Shown one piece after another: positions 1-6,380 of a DNA stretch of 8,196 bases. Numbering within the stretch: the first letter of the stretch is position 1; each line of letters opens with the position of its first letter. The notes beneath the pieces are model-generated. The model did no database searches, was not told where the DNA came from, and worked only from the letters and a program-made list of their open reading frames with translations. This stretch comes from CAZBQG01 sp964493945 (GTDB lineage: Bacteria > Pseudomonadota > Alphaproteobacteria > Rhodospirillales > UBA2165), in assembly GCA_964493945.1 (NCBI GenBank), contig CAZBQG010000206.1, forward strand, positions 1-8,196, given 5' to 3'. The translations under genes were made by a program, and so were the position numbers.

Positions 1-1
1 T

Positions 2-100
2 AATGTCAATCGGGCACAGGGAATGGGCTCATCGATGATTCTTTTTGAAGATTGGTATGAATTGGCGGTGATGAAAAAATTCCTCGCGTATCGCAGGTAA
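2..100 (+). CDS. Possible 3' end of a convergent plus-strand gene entering from the left edge
   Basis: On the plus strand, frame 2 is open from the left edge to a TAA at 98-100 and would encode 32 residues, including SMILFEDWYELAVMKKFLAY. The composition is plausible for a C-terminal helix, but the length is short enough to be open by chance, and third-position GC (about 53%) is lower than in the neighbouring genes. If real, it overlaps the tail of the minus-strand frame at 29-232, and the two cannot both be conserved coding sequence over 29-100. No family is recognised. Confidence 0.2.
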   Translation, partial: NVNRAQGMGSSMILFEDWYELAVMKKFLAYRR

Positions 101-232
101 ACTGAGCTGCGCTATAGAATCCCCCATTGGTATGGCAAAATAAGGTGCGCTGCCATTCTCGTGGCCGGCGAAATAGCCGCCTTCCACACTGAATACCTTG
201 TGGCTAAAGGCGAAGAGGGTACTGGTATCCAC
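29..232 (-). CDS. Unrecognised short reading frame, possibly the 5' part of a frameshifted gene
   Basis: I do not recognise this product. From a GTG at 232 it encodes 67 residues; the frame is open further upstream to 286 without any ATG, GTG or TTG, giving PSFQLPLVRANCERILTA before the GTG. The stretch KVFSVEGGYFAGHENG and the following PYFAIPMGDSIAQLSLPAI look like a folded protein, and third-position GC is about 60% there. After the REEF residues (near position 80) the sequence becomes AT-rich and less convincing (FHHRQFIPIFKKNHR). A run of six T on the minus strand (74-79) lies exactly at this change, and dropping one T would open the frame to the left edge. AAAGGA lies 11 nt before the GTG. 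It could be a real small protein, a broken gene, or chance. It lies 76 nt after asd. Confidence 0.35.
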   Translation of the reverse strand: MDTSTLFAFSHKVFSVEGGYFAGHENGSAPYFAIPMGDSIAQLSLPAIREEFFHHRQFIPIFKKNHR

Positions 233-308
233 CGCCGTGAGAATCCTTTCGCAATTTGCTCTGACGAGCGGAAGTTGAAACGACGGCTATGTTTTATGAG
301 GCCATGCC
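101..308. other. Lower-GC stretch after asd with no recognised gene or terminator
   Basis: Apart from the unassigned minus-strand frame that crosses it, this stretch holds nothing I can name. There is no tRNA fold, no insertion-sequence end and no strong stem-loop followed by a T run in the direction of asd transcription. Hand-counted GC over 1-300 is about 49%, clearly below the recognised genes to the right, which marks the edge of the conserved gene block. Confidence 0.6.
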
Positions 309-1340
309 CTAATCAGGATCGTCCATGTAGGATTCGATCAGGGTTTCGGCGATTTGTACCGCGTTGAGGGCCGCACCCTTGCGCAGATTATCGGCGACTA
401 CCCACAATTGCAGGCCGTTCTCCACCGTCGGGTCTTCGCGGATGCGGCTGACATAGACCGGATCCTCGCCGGCGCATTCGGACGGTGTGACATATCCTTC
501 ATCGGCCCGGTGATCGACCACGGCGATGCCCGGCGCTTCGCTCAGCGCATCGCGGGCCTCCTTTACCGTGATGGGGGCCTCGAATTCCACATTGATCGCT
601 TCGGCATGGCCGATAAAGACCGGAACCCGCACGCAGGTGGCGCTGAGCTTGATATAGGGGTCCAGGATTTTCTTGGTTTCCACCATCATTTTCCATTCCT
701 CCTTGGTCGAGCCATCCTCCATGAAAATGTCGATATGGGGAATGACGTTGAAGGCGATGGGTTTGGGGAAATTTTCCTGATGCTGGCTTTCCGGCTCATT
801 GACGAAGACGCCCCGGGTCTGGTTGAACAGTTCATCCATGGCCGATTTTCCGGCCCCCGAGACCGACTGATAGGTGGCCACCACGACCCGCTTGATATGG
901 GCCAGATCGTGCAGAGGCTTGAGCGCCACCACCATCTGGATGGTCGAACAGTTGGGGTTGGCGATGATATTGCGTTCACGGTAATCGGCCAGGGCTTCCG
1001 AATTGACTTCGGGCACCACCAGGGGCACGTCCGGATCCATGCGGAATTGGGAGGTATTGTCGATGACCACGGCGCCGGCCGCCGCAGCTATAGGGGCAAA
1101 AGCCGCCGATACCTTGGAGCCGGCGCTGGAAAGCACGATATCGGTTCCGGAAAAATCGAAATTTTCCAGATCGCTTACCTTCAGCTCGGCCTCCAGCCCA
1201 TAGGAGACGCGCACCCCGTTGGAGCGCGACGACGCCAGCGCGGCGACGTCATCCGCCGGCACTTCGTGTTCGGCCAGGACCTGTAATATTTCCCGGCCAA
1301 CATTGCCCGTGGCACCGACCACGGCGAATTTATAAGACAT
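309..1340 (-). CDS. asd: Aspartate-semialdehyde dehydrogenase
   Basis: Asd reduces L-4-aspartyl phosphate to L-aspartate 4-semialdehyde with NADPH, the common step to diaminopimelate/lysine, threonine and methionine. The 343 residues match the shorter Asd class found in many bacteria. Visible are the Rossmann opening FAVVGATGNVGREILQVL (5-22), SSAGS (71-75), IIANPNCSTIQ with catalytic Cys131, YQSVSGAGKSAMDEL (157-171), RVPVFIGHAEAINVEF with catalytic His245, and the C-terminal LQLWVVADNLRKGAALNAVQ. The ATG start has GGGGAG 9 nt upstream, overlapping the leuB stop, which suggests coupling. It is the last recognisable gene of the block; no clear terminator follows. The link to leuCDB is seen in other Alphaproteobacteria as I recall, though the two pathways share no step. 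Confidence 0.97.
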   Translation of the reverse strand: MSYKFAVVGATGNVGREILQVLAEHEVPADDVAALASSRSNGVRVSYGLEAELKVSDLENFDFSGTDIVLSSAGSKVSAAFAPIAAAAGAVVIDNTSQFRMDPDVPLVVPEVNSEALADYRERNIIANPNCSTIQMVVALKPLHDLAHIKRVVVATYQSVSGAGKSAMDELFNQTRGVFVNEPESQHQENFPKPIAFNVIPHIDIFMEDGSTKEEWKMMVETKKILDPYIKLSATCVRVPVFIGHAEAINVEFEAPITVKEARDALSEAPGIAVVDHRADEGYVTPSECAGEDPVYVSRIREDPTVENGLQLWVVADNLRKGAALNAVQIAETLIESYMDDPD

Positions 1341-1349
1341 ATTCCTGGG

Positions 1350-1357
1350 CTCCCCTA
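1350..1357 (-). promoter_or_regulatory. asd ribosome binding site overlapping the leuB stop codon
   Basis: The minus strand reads TAGGGGAG: the TAG stop of leuB runs straight into GGGGAG, 9 nt before the asd ATG. Ribosomes ending on leuB would sit on the asd initiation site, favouring coupled translation. Confidence 0.6.
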
Positions 1358-2464
1358 ATCGGAGCGGTTATCGAGCTCACGGACGATGGCTTCGCCCATC
1401 ACAGTGGTGGAGACCTTGGCCTTGCCGTCTTGCATGATATCGCCCGTGCGCAACCCGCCGTCCAGAATGGTCTGCACGGCGCCTTCCAGCATATCGGCCT
1501 CTTGATCCATATCGAAGGAATAGCGCAGCATCATGGAAAAGCTGAGCATGGCGGCCAGGGGATTGGCCTGATCCGTACCGGCAATGTCAGGCGCGCTGCC
1601 ATGGACCGGCTCATACAACGCCGGGCGCTTGCCGGTCTCATCAGGCTCACCCAGGGATGCAGACGGCAACATGCCGAGCGACCCGGTCAGCATGGCCGCA
1701 CAGTCCGACAGAATATCGCCGAACATGTTGGTGGTGACCATGACGTCGAACTGGCGGGGATTGCGCACAAGTTGCATGGCCGCATTGTCCACATATAAAT
1801 GGTTCAGGGCGACATCGGGATAGGATTTGGCCAGCTTTTCTATTTCCTCGCGCCACATGATGGTGCATTCCAGCACATTTGCCTTGTCGATGGAGCAAAC
1901 CGATTTGTTTCTTTTCTGCGCCAGATCAAAAGCGACGCGCCCGATGCGCTCCACTTCGGGGGTGGTATAGACCAAGGTGTTGGTCCCCCGCCTTGTGCCG
2001 TCGGGTAGGGTTTCGATGCCGCGGGGCTCACCGAAATAGATGCCGCCGGTCAATTCCCGGACGATCATGATATCCAACCCCTTGACCACATCCAGCTTCA
2101 GGGTCGAGGCCTCGGCCAGGGCATCGAAGACGATGGCCGGGCGCAGATTGGCGAACAGGCCCATTTCCTTGCGGATGCCCAACAAGCCGCGCTCCGGCTG
2201 ATCCTCAAAGGGAAGGCTTTCCCATTTAGGCCCGCCCACCGCGCCCAAAAGCACGGCGTCGGCCCCATGGGCCAGCTTCAAGGTCTCCGCCGGCAGGGGC
2301 GAGCCTTCCGCATCATAGGCCGCGCCGCCGATCAGGCCTTGTTCGGTTTCGAATTTGACGGCGCTGTTTTTTTCCATCCACATGATGACGCGGCGCACTT
2401 CGCGCATCACTTCGGGGCCGATACCGTCGCCGGGCAGCAACAGCAGTTTTTTATTACTAGACAC
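1355..2464 (-). CDS. leuB: 3-isopropylmalate dehydrogenase
   Basis: LeuB oxidises and decarboxylates 3-isopropylmalate with NAD+ to 2-ketoisocaproate, the last step before transamination to leucine. The 369-residue length is normal. Seen in order: LLLLPGDGIGPEV (7-19), LLGAVGGPKWE (72-82), substrate arginines Arg98, Arg108 and Arg136 (GIRKE, NLRP, VREL), TGGIYFGEPRG with Tyr143, Lys194 in DKANVLE, metal-binding Asp226, Asp250 and Asp254 (YVDNAAM, MFGDILSDCAAM), and the NAD-binding EPVHGSAPDIAG around His288. All key residues of the family are present. The start is GTG (2464), with AGGA 8 nt upstream, and the first codons are A-rich. The stop TAG overlaps the ribosome binding site of asd, 14 nt before its ATG. 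Confidence 0.97.
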   Translation of the reverse strand: MSSNKKLLLLPGDGIGPEVMREVRRVIMWMEKNSAVKFETEQGLIGGAAYDAEGSPLPAETLKLAHGADAVLLGAVGGPKWESLPFEDQPERGLLGIRKEMGLFANLRPAIVFDALAEASTLKLDVVKGLDIMIVRELTGGIYFGEPRGIETLPDGTRRGTNTLVYTTPEVERIGRVAFDLAQKRNKSVCSIDKANVLECTIMWREEIEKLAKSYPDVALNHLYVDNAAMQLVRNPRQFDVMVTTNMFGDILSDCAAMLTGSLGMLPSASLGEPDETGKRPALYEPVHGSAPDIAGTDQANPLAAMLSFSMMLRYSFDMDQEADMLEGAVQTILDGGLRTGDIMQDGKAKVSTTVMGEAIVRELDNRSD

Positions 2465-2492
2465 TTTAATTTTCCTATTGCTTAACGCGGGT

Positions 2493-3101
2493 CTAAATCC
2501 AGGGGGTGGCCGCTTGCTGCTTGGCCTCGAAATCGTTGATCTTGTCTTCTTTTTGCAAGGTCAGGCCGATGTCGTCCAGACCGTTGAGCAGGCAATGCTT
2601 GCGGAAGGGATCTATCTCAAAGGTGATGGACTGGCCGTCGGGCATGGTGATCTGCTGATTTTCCAGATCCACCGAGAATGTGGCATTGGCACCGGCCTCG
2701 GCGGCGGCTGTAAGCCGGTCGATTTCGGCTTGGGGGAGGGTGATCAGCAACATCCCGTTCTTGAAGCTGTTATTGTAAAAAATATCTGCGAAGCCGGGCG
2801 CGATAACGCAACGGATGCCGAAATCGCTCAGTGCCCAGGGCGCGTGCTCGCGGGACGATCCGCAGCCGAAATTATTCCCGGCGATGAGGATTTTGGCATC
2901 CCGGTAGGCTTTTTTATTGAGCACGAAATCAGGGTGCTCGGCACCGCCATCATCAAAGCGGAGCGGATAAAAAAGGCCCTTGCCCAAGCCGCTGCGTTGG
3001 ATGGTCTTCAGGTAGCGTGCCGGGATGATCATGTCGGTGTCCACATTGATCAGCGGTAAAGGGGCCGCGACGCCTGACAGGTTGGTAAATTTTTCCATCA
3101 T
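2493..3101 (-). CDS. leuD: 3-isopropylmalate dehydratase small subunit
   Basis: LeuD is the swivel-domain subunit that completes the isopropylmalate isomerase active site with LeuC. At 202 residues it matches the bacterial small subunit. Visible motifs are the opening EKFTNLSGVAAPLPLINVDT, DMIIPARYLKTI (23-34), the substrate-specificity/loop region after KGLFYPLRFD, GNNFGCGSSREHAPWALSDF (75-94) and IFYNNSFKNGMLLI (107-120). Two adjacent ATGs exist (3101 and 3098). AGGGAG at 3105-3110 lies only 3 nt from the first but 6 nt from the second, so translation may begin at the second and give 201 residues. It lies between leuC (9-nt gap) and leuB (28-nt gap), as expected for a leuCDB cluster. Confidence 0.97.
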   Translation of the reverse strand: MMEKFTNLSGVAAPLPLINVDTDMIIPARYLKTIQRSGLGKGLFYPLRFDDGGAEHPDFVLNKKAYRDAKILIAGNNFGCGSSREHAPWALSDFGIRCVIAPGFADIFYNNSFKNGMLLITLPQAEIDRLTAAAEAGANATFSVDLENQQITMPDGQSITFEIDPFRKHCLLNGLDDIGLTLQKEDKINDFEAKQQAATPWI

Positions 3102-3110
3102 GCTCTCCCT

Positions 3111-4517
3111 TTAAGCCAAATCCCGGACATCGGTCAGATGACCGGTCACGGCGGCGGCCACGGCCATGGCCGGGCTGACCAGATGGGTGCGCCCGCCGGG
3201 GCCCTGGCGGCCTTCGAAATTGCGGTTCGACGTGGAGGCGCTGCGCTGGCCTGGTTTCAGCTTGTCGGCATTCATGGCCAGGCACATAGAACAGCCGGCC
3301 TCGCGCCATTGAAAACCGGCATCGAGAAAGATTTTATCCAGCCCTTCCTGCTCCGCCTGCTCCTTGATCAGGCCCGATCCGGGCACCACCAGGGCATCGA
3401 CGCCGGGCGCCACCTGGCGGCCCTCGGCAACGGCGGCTGCGGCCCTGAGATCATCCAGCCGGCCATTGGTGCAAGACCCGATGAAAGCCACATCGATGGG
3501 GATTTCGGCCAAAGGCATGCCCGGCTCCAGACCCAGATATTCCAGGGAGCGTTCAAGCTTGGCGCGTTTGGCCGGATCGTTCTCGGTGGCCGGTTCGGGC
3601 ACCTTGCCGGTGATCGGCAAGACATTCTCCGGGCTGGTTCCCCAGGTGACCATGGGGGCCATATCTGAAGCCTTGAGCGTGATTTCACTGTCATAGCTGG
3701 CCCTTTCATCGGAGACCAGGGTCTGCCAATAGGCCAGCGCCGTTTCCCAGGCGCCGCCCTTGGGCGCCATGGGCCGGCCCATGACATATTCATAGGTGGT
3801 CTCGTCGGGCGCCACCAATCCGGCCCTGGCGCCGCCTTCGATGGCCATGTTGCATAGGGTCATGCGCCCATCCATGGAAAGTGCGCGCACCGCATCGCCG
3901 GCATATTCGATCACATGCCCGGTGCCGCCGGCGGTTCCGGTATGGCCGATGATGGTCAGGATCATATCCTTGGCCGTAACGCCCGGCGGCAATTCACCAT
4001 CGATGGTGATGCGCATGTTTTTGGCTTTGTTCTGGACCATGGTCTGGGTGGCCAGCACATGTTCGGCCTCGGACGTGCCGATGCCGAAAGCAAGTGCGCC
4101 GAAGGCGCCATGGGTGGCGGTGTGGGAATCGCCGCAGACCAAAGTCACGCCCGGCAGGGTAAAGCCCTGTTCGGGACCGATAATATGGCAGATGCCCTGG
4201 CGGATATCGTCCATGTCGAGAAGCTGCAGTCCGAATTCGGCGCAATTTTTGGCCAGGGTCTCCACCTGGATACGGGATTCATCATCCTCGATACCTGCGG
4301 CCCGGCCGGTGGTCGGCACATTATGGTCGGCCACGGCCAGGGTCTGGTCCGGGCGCCGCACTTTGCGCCCGGAATTGCGCAAACCCTCGAAGGCCTGGGG
4401 GCTGGTCACCTCATGCACAAGATGGCGGTCGATATAAAGCAGGCAAGTGCCGTCGTCCTGCTCCTCGACCAGATGGCTTTCCCATATTTTGTCGTAGATG
4501 GTGCGTGCTTCGCTCAA
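3111..4517 (-). CDS. leuC: 3-isopropylmalate dehydratase large subunit
   Basis: LeuC, with LeuD, isomerises 2-isopropylmalate to 3-isopropylmalate in leucine synthesis; it is an aconitase-family enzyme with a labile 4Fe-4S cluster in the cytoplasm. The protein has 468 residues, normal for the bacterial LeuC type. It shows TIYDKIWESHLV at the start, VADHNVPTT (62-70), VCGDSHTATHGAFGALAFGI (127-146), IEYAGDAVRALSMDGRMT (203-220), IGSCTNGR (346-353) and GCSMCLAMN (408-416). The cluster ligands are predicted as Cys349, Cys409 and Cys412, all present. The start is TTG, supported by AGAGGAG 8 nt upstream. No in-frame stop separates this TTG from the TGA of rplS. It lies 9 nt before leuD, the expected partner. 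Confidence 0.97.
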   Translation of the reverse strand: MSEARTIYDKIWESHLVEEQDDGTCLLYIDRHLVHEVTSPQAFEGLRNSGRKVRRPDQTLAVADHNVPTTGRAAGIEDDESRIQVETLAKNCAEFGLQLLDMDDIRQGICHIIGPEQGFTLPGVTLVCGDSHTATHGAFGALAFGIGTSEAEHVLATQTMVQNKAKNMRITIDGELPPGVTAKDMILTIIGHTGTAGGTGHVIEYAGDAVRALSMDGRMTLCNMAIEGGARAGLVAPDETTYEYVMGRPMAPKGGAWETALAYWQTLVSDERASYDSEITLKASDMAPMVTWGTSPENVLPITGKVPEPATENDPAKRAKLERSLEYLGLEPGMPLAEIPIDVAFIGSCTNGRLDDLRAAAAVAEGRQVAPGVDALVVPGSGLIKEQAEQEGLDKIFLDAGFQWREAGCSMCLAMNADKLKPGQRSASTSNRNFEGRQGPGGRTHLVSPAMAVAAAVTGHLTDVRDLA

Positions 4518-4525
4518 GCTCTTAA

Positions 4526-4532
4526 CTCCTCT
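4526..4532 (-). promoter_or_regulatory. Shine-Dalgarno site fixing the TTG start of leuC
   Basis: The minus strand reads AGAGGAG with an 8-nt spacer to TTG at 4517. The strong site compensates for the weak start codon and rules out a downstream start. The 30-nt rplS-leuC gap contains this site but no leader peptide, attenuator hairpin or promoter. Confidence 0.7.
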
Positions 4533-4547
4533 GGCGGTAATAGGTGT

Positions 4548-5057
4548 TCAAGAGGACTGTTCTTCGTCTTCTTTTACTTCTGGGGCCGGTTCTCCCACCT
4601 TAGCCTCCTCCTTCTTCCCGGGCTTTGCGGCGGATCTGCCTTCGCGCTTCAGGCGCAGGGCTTCTTCGCGGTGTTCGGCGTTGATTTTGCCGGCCAAGCC
4701 GTCGGTCCGCTCCGCGATGCGGGCAGATTTGCCGGACAGCTCACGCAGATAATAAAGCTTGGTGCGGCGCACATCGCCCCGGCGGACCACCTCTATGCCG
4801 GCGACGGTGGGTGCATAAAGGGGAAAGACCCGCTCCACGCCCTCGCCGTAGGAAATCTTGCGCACGGTGAAGGCGGAATTGAGCCCGTCATTCTTGCGCC
4901 CGATGCACACGCCCTCGAAGACCTGAATCCTCTCGCGGGTGCCCTCAACCACCTTGACGTTGACGCGGAGCGTATCGCCCGGCGCGAATTGGGGGATATC
5001 CCGGTCAGCCGATAATTTTTCGATCTGCTCTTTCTCGAGCTCCTGTATGACGTTCAT
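4548..5057 (-). CDS. rplS: 50S ribosomal protein L19 with charged C-terminal extension
   Basis: L19 sits at the 30S-50S interface of the large subunit. The core (residues 1 to about 117) shows PGDTLRVNVKV (26-36), IQVFEGVCIGRKN (44-56), the FTVRKISYGEGVERVFPLY stretch (63-81), and RRGDVRRTKLYYLRELSGKS (92-111), the L19 signature. Length is 169 residues against about 115-130 usually. The extra ~50 residues are Lys/Arg-rich (EEALRLKREGRSAAKPGKK) and then acidic, ending VKEDEEQSS. I place the start at the ATG at 5057: GAGG lies 7 nt upstream, and MNVIQELE is the normal L19 opening. An in-frame ATG at 5090 would add 11 residues and overlap trmD, so it is less likely. The gene follows trmD by 13 nt and precedes leuC by 30 nt. 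Confidence 0.95.
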   Translation of the reverse strand: MNVIQELEKEQIEKLSADRDIPQFAPGDTLRVNVKVVEGTRERIQVFEGVCIGRKNDGLNSAFTVRKISYGEGVERVFPLYAPTVAGIEVVRRGDVRRTKLYYLRELSGKSARIAERTDGLAGKINAEHREEALRLKREGRSAAKPGKKEEAKVGEPAPEVKEDEEQSS

Positions 5058-5070
5058 TTTCTTTCCTCGA

Positions 5071-5829
5071 TCATTTTCTGTTGGCTTCATACTGGACCCA
5101 AAGATCCGGTCTGCGCGCTTTGGTTACTTTCTCGGCCTGCGCCCGCCGCCAGGCACGAACCTTTTCATGATGGCCGGAAAGCAAAACCTCCGGCACTTCC
5201 CGTTCACGCCAAACACGTGGCCGGGTGTAATGGGGATATTCTAGCAACCCTCCCTCGAAACTTTCCTCCAGCGAGGATTCCTCGCTGCCCAGGACACCCG
5301 GCAACAGGCGCAGGCAGGCGTCAATAAGTGCAATACCCGCCGCCTCACCGCCCGAGAGCACCAAATCACCCATGCTCAATTCTTCGGGCTGCCATTCCTC
5401 GATGACCCGCTCATCGATCCCTTCATAGCGCCCGCAAAGCAACGTGACTCCCTCACCGGCGGCCAGGGTACGGACCCGGGCCTGAGTGATGGGACGCCCG
5501 CGGGGCGTCAAATAAATCAACGGCCAACCGGTTTGGGGCGCCGGATCGGCACCCGCATTCTGGAGCGCCGCATCAATTACGTCGGGGCGCATCACCATGC
5601 CGGGGCCGCCACCGAAGGGCGTGTCATCGACGGAGGCGTGTTTATGGGCCGATCCCTGGCGAATGTCCACCGTCTCCAGGCACCAAAGCCCGTCATGCAG
5701 GGCCTTGCCCGCCAGGGAGTGCGCCAAGGGTCCCGGGAACATGTCCGGGAACAGGGTCAGAACCTTGGCCGTCCAGGCAGAGGCCCGATTATTTTTTTGG
5801 GAGCTGGTATTCATTTGGGCGCTGGCCAT
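5071..5829 (-). CDS. trmD: tRNA (guanine-N1-)-methyltransferase TrmD
   Basis: TrmD transfers a methyl group from S-adenosylmethionine to N1 of G37, next to the anticodon, in tRNAs reading CUN, CCN and CGG, preventing +1 frameshifts. It is a SPOUT trefoil-knot enzyme acting as a dimer. Visible motifs are LTLFPDMFPGPL (24-35), FGGGPGMVM (72-80), CGRYEGIDERV (132-142), the knot segment SMGDLVLSGGE (152-162), LLPGVLG (175-181), LEYPHYTRP (196-204) and LLSGHH (216-221). Arg174 aligns with E. coli Arg154. Glu189 sits exactly where E. coli has the catalytic Asp169 (EESF here, EDSF there). The first ~20 residues extend beyond the core. Of two possible starts (5829 and 5814), 5829 is preferred because GGGAGG lies 10 nt upstream; the second has no such site. 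The gene sits between rimM and rplS. Confidence 0.96.
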   Translation of the reverse strand: MASAQMNTSSQKNNRASAWTAKVLTLFPDMFPGPLAHSLAGKALHDGLWCLETVDIRQGSAHKHASVDDTPFGGGPGMVMRPDVIDAALQNAGADPAPQTGWPLIYLTPRGRPITQARVRTLAAGEGVTLLCGRYEGIDERVIEEWQPEELSMGDLVLSGGEAAGIALIDACLRLLPGVLGSEESSLEESFEGGLLEYPHYTRPRVWREREVPEVLLSGHHEKVRAWRRAQAEKVTKARRPDLWVQYEANRK

Positions 5830-5831
5830 GA

Positions 5832-6362
5832 TCAGTCTTCCTCCCGGCTGGCGCCATCCAGGGTTCCGGCGGGCGGGTCCACCGTGATGCGCCCGGCCTG
5901 AAGGTCGATCACCGGAACGGCCGTGCGGGTGAAGGGGAAATGGACGGATTTCCCATCTCCCGTTTCCACCTCGATCACCTCGCCGGCGCCGAAATTATCC
6001 AGGGCACGCACCTGCCCAAGGGGCTGGCCATCGGTCAACACCACCGAAAGCCCGATCAAATCCGCATGATAATATTCATCCTCATCCGGGGCGGGCAGCA
6101 CATCCCTCCCGGCATAGAGATTTGTGCCCTTCAGTGCCTCGGCTGCCGTGCGGTCGTCGACGCCTTCCAGGCGCGCAATAACCCCACCTTTCCACTGGCC
6201 ACTGATGGAAAGGGTAAAGGACCGGGTCCCGGCCTCATCCAGCAATGGGCCATAGCTGGCCACATCCTGGGGTTCGGCGGTAAAGCTCCGCACACGCACC
6301 GCGCCCTGCATTCCATGAGCGCCGGTAATCATGCCGAGACAAATCCTTTGGGGTGAAGCCAT
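5832..6362 (-). CDS. rimM: Ribosome maturation factor RimM
   Basis: RimM is a cytoplasmic assembly factor that binds S19 and helps mature the 30S head domain and 16S rRNA. The 176 residues match the family in length. The N-terminal RimM barrel carries ICLGMITGAHGMQGAVRVRS (7-26), the family's most conserved stretch, followed by the segment VDDRTAAEALKGTNLY (68-83). The C-terminal PRC-barrel begins at EYYHADLIGLSVV (96-108) and continues with GQVRALDNFGAGEVIEV. The tail is short and acidic (ASREED). The ATG start has AAAGG six bases upstream. It is followed by trmD after only 2 nt (TGA-TC-ATG), so the two are very likely translationally coupled, as is usual for this conserved pair. Confidence 0.96.
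   Translation of the reverse strand: MASPQRICLGMITGAHGMQGAVRVRSFTAEPQDVASYGPLLDEAGTRSFTLSISGQWKGGVIARLEGVDDRTAAEALKGTNLYAGRDVLPAPDEDEYYHADLIGLSVVLTDGQPLGQVRALDNFGAGEVIEVETGDGKSVHFPFTRTAVPVIDLQAGRITVDPPAGTLDGASREED
5840..5845 (-). promoter_or_regulatory. Shine-Dalgarno site of trmD, inside the end of rimM
   Basis: The minus strand reads GGGAGG within the last codons of rimM, 10 nt before the trmD ATG at 5829. It decides the start against the second ATG five codons later and supports translational coupling with rimM. Confidence 0.65.
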
Positions 6363-6380
6363 AACATGCCTTTGACTTTT

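Noticed and set aside
258..269. Stem-loop GCTC-GTCA-GAGC as an asd terminator
   Set aside because: Only 4 bp of stem, no extension and no T run after it in the transcribed direction.
161..367. Plus-strand 68-codon frame at the left end
   Set aside because: It runs antisense into the 3' end of asd, has no ribosome binding site I can see, and its residues (Arg/Cys/Pro-rich) are not protein-like.
354..1286. Long plus-strand open frame of 310 codons opposite asd
   Set aside because: The minus strand encodes a full, motif-complete Asd here; the plus frame is the mirror of its GC-rich codon pattern and shows no family features.
3915..5015. Long plus-strand open frame of 366 codons across leuC and rplS
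   Set aside because: It spans two unrelated real genes and their junction on the other strand; no recognisable product.
5058..5090. Upstream ATG for rplS adding 11 residues
   Set aside because: It overlaps trmD, adds non-conserved residues (MKPTENDRGKK), and the ATG at 5057 has its own well-placed GAGG.
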